In this document: positions 1-5,439 of the stretch, in pieces
Numbering within the stretch: position 1 is the first letter of the stretch
Layout of the letters: every line of letters starts with the position of its first letter
From: Burkholderiales bacterium
GTDB lineage: Bacteria; Pseudomonadota; Gammaproteobacteria; Burkholderiales; SG8-41
Assembly: GCA_005800795.1 (NCBI GenBank)
Contig: SYEN01000199.1
Location: 1-18,471, forward strand
Length of the DNA: 18,471 nt
Reading direction: 5' to 3'
Notes under the pieces: generated by a model
Seen by the model: the letters and a program-made list of their open reading frames with translations, nothing else
Told to the model about the DNA's origin: nothing
The model's database searches: none
Program-made: the position numbers and the translations under genes

Positions 1-498
1 GGCTTTTGCCGCGATCTCGCGCAACTCCTCGCGCGAGCGTGTGCCGAACGGATGCGGAATCATCGCCATCGGCAAATCCGGCGAGCCCAGCGCTTTTTGC
101 TGCGCTCGGCCCAATCCGATAAAGCTCTGCGACACCACCGTCAACGCCGCCCGCCCGCGTTTACCCGCTTCTACCGTGTCGTGGATACTCCACGACGTGC
201 AGGAACCTCAATCTCCCGAGCCGGTCATGATCGCGTCGGTCTGCGATACCAGCTCATTCATTAAGGCTTCAGACAAGCCCTGCGACGCACTGCGCTTACG
301 CTGCTTGACCACGGCTTTTACGCCGTGCTTTTCGATCAACACTTTCGACAAATCTTCCACTAGGTAGTTGAAATTCGGCTTCGAGTTGTCGATAAAGCCG
401 ATTGACTTGCCGGCGAGGCCATCAAGCGACTGGCGCGATTTCTGAGGCAATGTGAGGCATGGCGCGACCGGATCGTAAACTTGCATGGTGCTGGACAT
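1..498 (-). CDS. UGSC-family selenoprotein, in-frame TGA read as selenocysteine (3' end off the window)
   Basis: A conventional reading stops after about 96 residues at TGA 208-210. The codons beyond it stay open for 69 more, to the window edge, and read U-GSCTSWSIHDTVEAGKRG. The context TGSGD-U-GSCT is the hallmark of the UGSC selenoprotein family, whose other members carry Cys at this place. A perfect hairpin sits just after the TGA. I chose ATG 496-498 as start because GGAG lies 5 bases upstream; a TTG at 510 is the alternative. The N-terminal part (VYDPVAP, GKSIGFIDNSKPNFNYL) looks like an ordinary soluble protein without signal peptide. About 166 residues are visible and the C-terminus is missing. 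The U-x-x-C arrangement (Sec, Gly, Ser, Cys) suggests a thiol/selenol redox centre, but the function is unknown. It is divergent from a MaoC-like pair. Expression would need SelA/B/C/D, which are not in this window. Confidence 0.88.
178..207 (-). promoter_or_regulatory. Bacterial SECIS element for UGA 208-210
   Basis: On the minus strand the UGA is followed by 11 bases, then GTCGTGG (196-190), the loop AGTAT (189-185) and CCACGAC (184-178). This is a perfect 7-bp stem with a 5-base loop. The loop begins 18 bases after the UGA and has G as its second base. Both points fit the bacterial SECIS rule: an apical loop about 16-37 bases downstream with a G among its first two bases. It would recruit SelB with Sec-tRNA. 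The position and perfect pairing argue that the TGA is decoded rather than being a nonsense mutation. Confidence 0.8.
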
Positions 499-596
499 GG
501 GTGCTCCCAACGAGTCTGTTCCCGTTCGAGTGTAGCGGATTTGGGTGGTTTTCTTCGGGTGTTTACGTAATGAACTTTGAAGACGTCGTCCACGAG

Positions 597-660
597 TGCT
601 GTAGCGTGAGTTAATTGACAGCAGCGAGATACGCGGAGTAATTTAGCTTCAGTATCTCGC
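597..660. promoter_or_regulatory. Two tandem inverted repeats in the divergent gap between the selenoprotein and MaoC-like genes
   Basis: TGCTGT (597-602) pairs with ACAGCA (618-623). Immediately after it, GCGAGATAC (624-632) pairs perfectly with GTATCTCGC (652-660) across a 19-base spacer. They lie in the 277-base gap between two divergent genes, about 100 bases upstream of each start. They could be a regulator site, or structured 5' leader RNA of either gene. No T-run follows, so an intrinsic terminator is unlikely. I see no gene in the rest of this gap. Confidence 0.4.
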
Positions 661-775
661 GGCCTCGTTGCGATGGAAGCCCATATGATGATGTTCCATC
701 GTGGTTTGAAAGCGAACCCGCAAATTCCGTACGTCACCACGTAGCTAACTTATTAACCGTATGAACGGAGAAACC

Positions 776-1405
776 ATGGCCCAATCTGATGAGAAAAAAG
801 CACCTGCCCAAGCCCCACAAGGCGATCCCAATGTCACCTGGGAAGACACCGCGAAACATATCGGCGAGGATTACTCTGGCGGTGTTGTGCTGGTGGCCGA
901 CGAACGCGTCGACAAGGTCATGATCTCGCGCTACTGCGAACCCGCCGAGATCGGCAACCTGACGTATTGGGACGAAGAGATTGCCCGCATGGCCGGCTAT
1001 CGCAGCCAGGTCGTGCCATGGGCCATGGTGAAAGAAGTCCCCACGTATTCCGGCAACTGGCGGCCGGGCCAGCCGACGCGTTTTCCACTGGATGCCGATG
1101 TCGACTTTCAGTCACAACTGGCCGCACGCGCGCCGACCAGCGGCGACCCGCCCTTGCCGCCGACCAACGCCGGTTTTTTTACCGACATGACCATCGAATA
1201 CTTCGAGCCGGTGTGCCTGGGCGACCGTCTCACCACCATGGGCCGCGTACTGCATCACGTGTCGCCGAAGGAAACCCGCGTTGGTGTCGGCGCCTTTCTG
1301 GGCTACACCACCAGCTACTTCAACCAAAAGGGCGAACTCGTCGCCAAGGCCACGCAAGGCAACTACCGGTTCACGCGCAAGGCCGAAAAAGACATCGTCC
1401 GCTAG
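776..1405 (+). CDS. MaoC-like / FAS1-like dehydratase-domain protein (N-terminal-type hot-dog subunit)
   Basis: This soluble 209-residue protein reads MAQSDEKK and then a single hot-dog fold of the MaoC N-terminal type. Recognisable parts are TYWDEEIARMAGYRSQVVPWAM in the first half, and DMTIEYFEPVCLGD followed by strands ending ATQGNYRF in the second. Such domains pair with a catalytic MaoC domain to hydrate enoyl-CoA or related thioesters. The matching partner lies 60 bases downstream on the same strand, so the two probably form a heteromeric hydratase or dehydratase. ATG 776 was chosen because GGAG (767-770) lies 5 bases upstream; the in-frame ATG at 761 lacks a site. Alkaline charge patches at the ends (KAEKDIVR) are unremarkable. 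The substrate is unknown. A non-catalytic thioester-binding role is possible. Confidence 0.75.
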   Translation: MAQSDEKKAPAQAPQGDPNVTWEDTAKHIGEDYSGGVVLVADERVDKVMISRYCEPAEIGNLTYWDEEIARMAGYRSQVVPWAMVKEVPTYSGNWRPGQPTRFPLDADVDFQSQLAARAPTSGDPPLPPTNAGFFTDMTIEYFEPVCLGDRLTTMGRVLHHVSPKETRVGVGAFLGYTTSYFNQKGELVAKATQGNYRFTRKAEKDIVR

Positions 1406-1465
1406 GCGCTTCGGCGATCCCATCAAATATCCTCAAGACTGACATTGCAGCAGGAGACACATTCC

Positions 1466-2011
1466 ATGACAACGCAAATGACACCGTTTTACCCCAACGT
1501 AGACAACACGGTCCGCTGGCCGATTACGCCCCAAGTTTACTTCGAGCAGGTGAAAGAAGGCGATGATATCCCCGCGGTCGATTTCAACCTGACCTATCAG
1601 CGCATGATCATGTTCGTCGGCGCAACGCGAAACTTTCCCGGCCTGCACCACAACGAACGCGTCGCGCAGAAGCGAGGCGCCGCCCCCGGCATTTTTTTGC
1701 AGAACAACTCCTGCCTGATGCTGTGGGAACGCGTGGTTTCTGACTGGATGGGCATCTATGGCCGCGTGCGTGCCGCCACCTTCCGCATCACCGATTTCCA
1801 TCTGGCGGGGGAAATCATCCACGTCGGCGGAAAAATCCAGAAAAAGTCGCAGGACAACGGCCTCAATCTGATCGAGCTTGCCATGGAATCCATGACGCCA
1901 CGCCGAGTCGGCATGACGGGAACCGTAACCGTGGCGTTACCGTCGCTCAAATATCCAACGACAACGCCGCGCTGGGATCGTGAAGGCAAGGCAACCGTCG
2001 TCTGCCAGTAG
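1466..2011 (+). CDS. MaoC-like hot-dog protein, second subunit of the pair; catalytic Asp position occupied by Asn
   Basis: This is a 181-residue single hot-dog protein. The stretch ATRNFPGLHHNERVAQ (about residues 53-68) aligns with the MaoC hydratase motif, usually ATGDFYPGHHDPEYA, in which Asp-x4-His is catalytic. Here the Asp is replaced by Asn56, while the His pair at 61-62 remains. The following GIFLQNNSCLMLWERVVSDWMG and the ITDFHLAGEIIHVGGKI strands fit the fold. GGAG (1453-1456) precedes ATG 1466 by 9 bases; an upstream TTG at 1445 is less likely. It lies downstream of, and presumably co-transcribed with, the other MaoC-like subunit. The Asn substitution suggests either a variant subfamily or altered chemistry. 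The substrate cannot be inferred. Confidence 0.72.
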   Translation: MTTQMTPFYPNVDNTVRWPITPQVYFEQVKEGDDIPAVDFNLTYQRMIMFVGATRNFPGLHHNERVAQKRGAAPGIFLQNNSCLMLWERVVSDWMGIYGRVRAATFRITDFHLAGEIIHVGGKIQKKSQDNGLNLIELAMESMTPRRVGMTGTVTVALPSLKYPTTTPRWDREGKATVVCQ

Positions 2012-2048
2012 AGCTCAGACTACTCAAGCCATTCGGCTGTCTGCGTAC

Positions 2049-2268
2049 TTACACCTGCCTTAAATCGCTCTTGTAAAGCGCATCCAGCCGGGCCAGCACA
2101 TCCGCCGGCAGGGGCCCCATCGCCGCTGCCTGCAACGCCTCTTCGATAGGATGAATCCTGCGCTGCCGTGAATGGCGCAGGAAACATCCACGTTGGGAAA
2201 CGAGAAGTGCAGCGCCCCCTGCGAGCGCGTGCCATGGGCCGCACCTATAGCCACACGACCTTGGCCAT
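2049..2268 (-). pseudogene. C-terminal remnant of an aldo/keto reductase, frameshifted
   Basis: Two overlapping minus-strand frames together resemble the end of an aldo/keto reductase. The upstream frame gives AIGAAHGTRSQGALHFSFPN and then VDVSCAIHGSAG, like the late beta-strand and IPG region of the family. After a frame change near 2150 the other frame gives HPIEEALQAAAMGPLPADVL and then ARLDALYKSDLRQV, like the final helix, ending at TAA 2049-2051. No catalytic Asp/Tyr/Lys/His portion is present, so only the last quarter survives. Between here and 2421 I recognise nothing: one minus-strand frame is fairly open but broken by stops. The family assignment rests on short similarity judged by eye. 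Confidence 0.45.
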
Positions 2269-2421
2269 TCGTTGCTCTTCAAGCAACGCGGTGTTCGCGG
2301 TAGGCATGAACGTCAGCCGCATCAGCGGCGAAATACGTGCAAAATCCTAGAGCAAGTCAGCCGGCAACTTCTGGCAAAGATGCGCGTTGCCGTCACGCTT
2401 GGGAGTGCCCGCCACCTTTCC

Positions 2422-3492
2422 CTACTGTCGCCCGCCCTCCACTGAGAATCCTTCTGCGCGCCAGCGCAGCATGCCGCCTGCAAGATTCGCCACATCGCTG
2501 TAGCCCTGCCGTTGAAGGATTACACAGGCCTGCGCCGAGCGTGCGCCGGAGCGGCAGACAGCAACCACTGGAAGCGCGCGCGACAGTTCCCCTGCACGTG
2601 CGGTCAGTTCGCCCAGCGGTATCAATACTGCCGCTTTGATGTGCCCCAGCGGCCCGTTGAATTCTGCGGCCTCGCGCACATCCACCACTTGCACCTTGTC
2701 GGCTATTTCTTCGAGCGCGTGTGGATGAATTTCCCAGATGCCGGCGAAAGTGAAAGTCAGCGGTGCCCATGCCGGTTCTGCCGACTGTATCGGCATATCG
2801 GACAGCTTTCCACATTGCAGATTCGCGGGCACGGCCACGTCGATCTGCTTCGGGTGCGGAAGCCCCAAATTATTCATATAGCCCGTGAAATCGGCTTCGC
2901 CGATGCCATTGCCGAGGCGGGGATTCAGCCGCCGTTCTTCATCCACGCTGGTTACGGTAAGGCCGCGATAGTCATGCCCCGGATACAACAGACACGACGG
3001 CGGTAACGTGAAGATCTGGCTGTGCACAGAGCGGTACAGCGTGCGTGCACTGCCCTGCTGAAAATCGGTACGGCCGCAGCCGCGAATCAACAGGGCATCG
3101 CCGGTGAATGCCATCGATTCATCGTCGAGTACGAACGTCATGCAGCCAGTGGTATGCCCCGGCGTTTCGCGCGCCTCCAGATAACGTTCGCCGAACGGGA
3201 CACGATCTCCGTGTGCCAGCGGCATATCGATGCCCTGTGCGCCGCTCGCCGCGGACAGCGCGACGCGGCTGCCTGCGCGCTGCTTGAGCAACCACGCGCC
3301 AGTGACGTGATCGGCATGCACGTGGGTTTCGAGTGTGCATCGCAATGTCAAACCCAACTCGGCCAGCAACGCGCGATCGCGGCGCACCTGCTCGAGCACC
3401 GGGTCGATCAGCACCGCTTCGCCGCTGCGTTCATCAGCCAGCAGATAACTATAAGTGGACGACTGCGGATCAAATAGCTGACGGAAAATCAT
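2422..3492 (-). CDS. Persulfide dioxygenase (ETHE1-like metallo-beta-lactamase) fused to rhodanese
   Basis: This is a 356-residue two-domain protein. Residues 1-230 are an ETHE1/glyoxalase-II-like metallo-beta-lactamase fold: THVHADH (His57, His59, Asp61, His62), PGHTTG (His113), FTGDALL (Asp132) and YPGHDY (His173). ETHE1-type enzymes bind a single iron and oxidise glutathione persulfide to sulfite. Residues 255-355 are a rhodanese domain with the active-site loop CRSGARS, catalytic Cys313. Known PRF-type fusions couple persulfide oxidation with sulfur transfer between GSSH or sulfite and thiosulfate. There is no signal peptide, so it is cytoplasmic. It is divergent from a TctC gene, with palindromes in between that could be sulfide- or persulfide-responsive operators. 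Both catalytic centres look intact. Confidence 0.9.
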   Translation of the reverse strand: MIFRQLFDPQSSTYSYLLADERSGEAVLIDPVLEQVRRDRALLAELGLTLRCTLETHVHADHVTGAWLLKQRAGSRVALSAASGAQGIDMPLAHGDRVPFGERYLEARETPGHTTGCMTFVLDDESMAFTGDALLIRGCGRTDFQQGSARTLYRSVHSQIFTLPPSCLLYPGHDYRGLTVTSVDEERRLNPRLGNGIGEADFTGYMNNLGLPHPKQIDVAVPANLQCGKLSDMPIQSAEPAWAPLTFTFAGIWEIHPHALEEIADKVQVVDVREAAEFNGPLGHIKAAVLIPLGELTARAGELSRALPVVAVCRSGARSAQACVILQRQGYSDVANLAGGMLRWRAEGFSVEGGRQ

Positions 3493-3543
3493 GGGGATTC
3501 CTCGCTTGACGAGAATGAACAGATCGCTCTGCCGTTCGCCGGG

Positions 3544-3593
3544 AAATACTATTTGACGGCGTAACCAACGCGCGTAAGAATAGTAACACTATT
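3544..3593. promoter_or_regulatory. Pair of AT-rich palindromes, candidate operator between divergent genes
   Basis: AAATACTATTT (3544-3554) and AATAGTAACACTATT (3579-3593) are both dyad-symmetric, and both contain ACTATTTG on the plus strand. They are 35 bases apart, start to start, about 50-100 bases upstream of the persulfide dioxygenase start. Dyads of this kind are typical of ArsR- or TetR-type repressor sites, but no regulator gene is in the window. The rest of the gap (3594-3670) is very AT-rich and probably contains the promoter of the TctC gene. Confidence 0.35.
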
Positions 3594-3670
3594 TGCGACT
3601 TTAAGTTTAAATAAGCCATATAAATCAATTACTTACAATAAACTAATATAAGTTCTCGGGAGACTGTATC

Positions 3671-4687
3671 GTGATTTGTACGCTCGTCGCCATGCCGTTA
3701 AGTCATTTAAGAACATTCGCAGCGCTGTGTCTATGGGGGACGTTCGGGATGGCAGTTTTGTCGCCCACGACAGTGCACTCACAAGGCGCCTACCCCACCC
3801 GCCCGATACGCTGGATCGTCCCCTACGCACCCGGCGGCGGCACGGATGTGATTGCCCGGCCGATAGCCCTAAAAATGGGCGAAGCACTCGGCCAGCCGAT
3901 TGTTTACGAAAATCGCGGCGGTGGCGGCGGGCTGATCGCGGGCGAGTTGGTAGCCAAGGCCACGCCGGATGGTTACACCCTGCTGGTCGGCTCGGGCAAT
4001 ACCCACACGTTTCCAACCCTGCTGTACGACAAAGTGAGCTACGACCCGGTGAAAGATTACGCGCCGATCACGAATTTTGTCGAAGTGCCCAACATGCTGG
4101 TGGCGCATCCGTCCTTTCCTGTGAAAACCGCACAGGACATCGTCTCCTACGGCAAGGCCCATCCGGGCAAGATCAGTTGGGCATCCTCGGGCAACGGCGC
4201 GGGCGGTCACCTCGCGCTGGTGCTGTTCGCGCAGCAAGCCGGCATCAAGGTGCTGCATATCCCGTTCAAGGGCGCCGGCCCTGCGGTAATTGCCATGCTC
4301 GGCGGTGAAACGGATTTACTATTCGCGAACACCGGCGTATTCATGGGTCATGTGCGCGCCGGCAAATTACGCTCGATTGCCATTGCAGCCATGGATCGCC
4401 TGGCGATATTTCCACAAGTGCCGACGCTCAATGAATCAGGCTTCGTGCGCTTTACTTCCAGCACGTACTACGGGCTGCTGGCGCCCGCTGGCACGCCCCG
4501 CCCCATCATCAACAAACTGCATGGCGAAGTCGTCAAAATCGTCAAATCGCCCGAATCGCTGGAGCGTTTGGCCAATGTCGGCGCGTTTGTGGTCGCGAAT
4601 ATGCCAGAGCAGTTTTCCGAAGCCTTGCGGCAGGATGTCGCCAAGTGGGCCAAGGTGGTAAAGGAGCATGGCATCAAGCCGGATTGA
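3671..4687 (+). CDS. TctC/Bug-family tripartite tricarboxylate transporter substrate-binding protein
   Basis: This is a 338-residue periplasmic binding protein. A basic N-terminus and hydrophobic segment (about residues 14-31) are followed by TTVHSQGAYPTRPIR, so cleavage near residue 39-40 is likely. The family signature IVPYAPGGGTDVIAR (49-63) follows, then PDGYTLLVGS, the GNGAGGHLA loop, and LLAPAGTPRPIINKL near the end. Proteins of this family capture carboxylates or related solutes for TctAB-type transporters, and many in betaproteobacteria are orphans; no TctA or TctB is present here. GTG 3671 was chosen because GGGAG ends 8 bases upstream; ATG 3692 is the alternative and would still give a signal peptide. 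It probably serves one of the nearby catabolic enzymes, but the ligand cannot be read from sequence. Confidence 0.92.
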   Translation: MICTLVAMPLSHLRTFAALCLWGTFGMAVLSPTTVHSQGAYPTRPIRWIVPYAPGGGTDVIARPIALKMGEALGQPIVYENRGGGGGLIAGELVAKATPDGYTLLVGSGNTHTFPTLLYDKVSYDPVKDYAPITNFVEVPNMLVAHPSFPVKTAQDIVSYGKAHPGKISWASSGNGAGGHLALVLFAQQAGIKVLHIPFKGAGPAVIAMLGGETDLLFANTGVFMGHVRAGKLRSIAIAAMDRLAIFPQVPTLNESGFVRFTSSTYYGLLAPAGTPRPIINKLHGEVVKIVKSPESLERLANVGAFVVANMPEQFSEALRQDVAKWAKVVKEHGIKPD

Positions 4688-4719
4688 AGTTGCGGGCCTG
4701 CCGCTTGTCTTCTGTGCGG

Positions 4720-5384
4720 CTATTGCGTACGTATGCCGGCGGCCTTGATCACCTTGTCCATGATGATTCTCCCTGATTTCATCGCGGCGGCCAGTTGCTC
4801 CGGCGTGCTGGCAACGACCTGCGCCCCGGCACGGGTTTATCGCTCTTTCAATTCCAGCTTGTTAATCTGGCGCACGATTTCCCGATTGAGCTGATTAACG
4901 AGCGCGGCAGGCGTTTTGGCCGATGCGAATACAGACATGATCGACGCTGTATCGTAGCCCCAGCAAACCGGATGCAGCCTCCGTGGGCAACTCGGAAAAC
5001 AATGCCGAAGGATTCACCACTACAAGCAGCGACGTGGTCACCGCCAGCGTGACCGGCACGTAATCGGTAATCGGGTTGTACGGCACGTTTTGCAGCAATG
5101 GCAGTAGCCACGCCCTACTATCAAACACCAGCAACGTGTGTACGTCCGGCAGCGCCTTGGCTACGATCTCGAAAGGAATGACATCGCTGTCACCACGATT
5201 GTCGACAATGAATTGCTGGCCGAAAGATTCTGAAAGCCCTGGCGACAATATACGCGCTGACAAATCGCCTGCTGCACTCACTTCAGCGGTCACCAGACGT
5301 ATCGACCCGCAGGATAGGTTTACGCGGTCTTCAATGCAGTGCACACAACCAGCAGACTAAAGCAACCCAAGCCCGCCAGCCCAT
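4720..5384 (-). pseudogene. Degraded TctC/Bug-family binding-protein gene
   Basis: The pieces of a TctC protein lie in order on the minus strand but in different frames. A hydrophobic signal-peptide-like start (MGWRAWVALVCWLCAL, from ATG 5384) comes first. Then IRLVTAEVSAAGDLSARIL, FGQQFIVDNRGDSDV, VIPFEIVAKALPDVHTLLVF and NVPYNPITDYVPV correspond to the N-terminal lobe. After a frame change and a large internal loss, YDTASIMSVFASAKTPAALV and NQLNREIVRQINKLELKER read from the C-lobe. This is followed by a TAA, and then AGAQVVASTPEQLAAAMKSG, ending KVIKAAGIRTQ at TAG 4720-4722. The glycine-rich ligand loop has been lost. It converges on the intact TctC gene. Confidence 0.8.
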
Positions 5385-5439
5385 ATGGTCTGATTATCCG
5401 CATTCCTCGCACAGACTTGGCAAGGGTCGCAGTCAAGAG

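Noticed and set aside
41..367. Plus-strand ORF of 108 codons opposite the left edge
   Set aside because: It is the antisense shadow of the UGSC selenoprotein, which has a recognisable motif and ribosome site.
208..510. Reading the minus-strand ORF as a complete 100-residue protein or a nonsense-mutated pseudogene
   Set aside because: The family motif spans the TGA, the frame continues without stops to the edge, and a SECIS hairpin follows.
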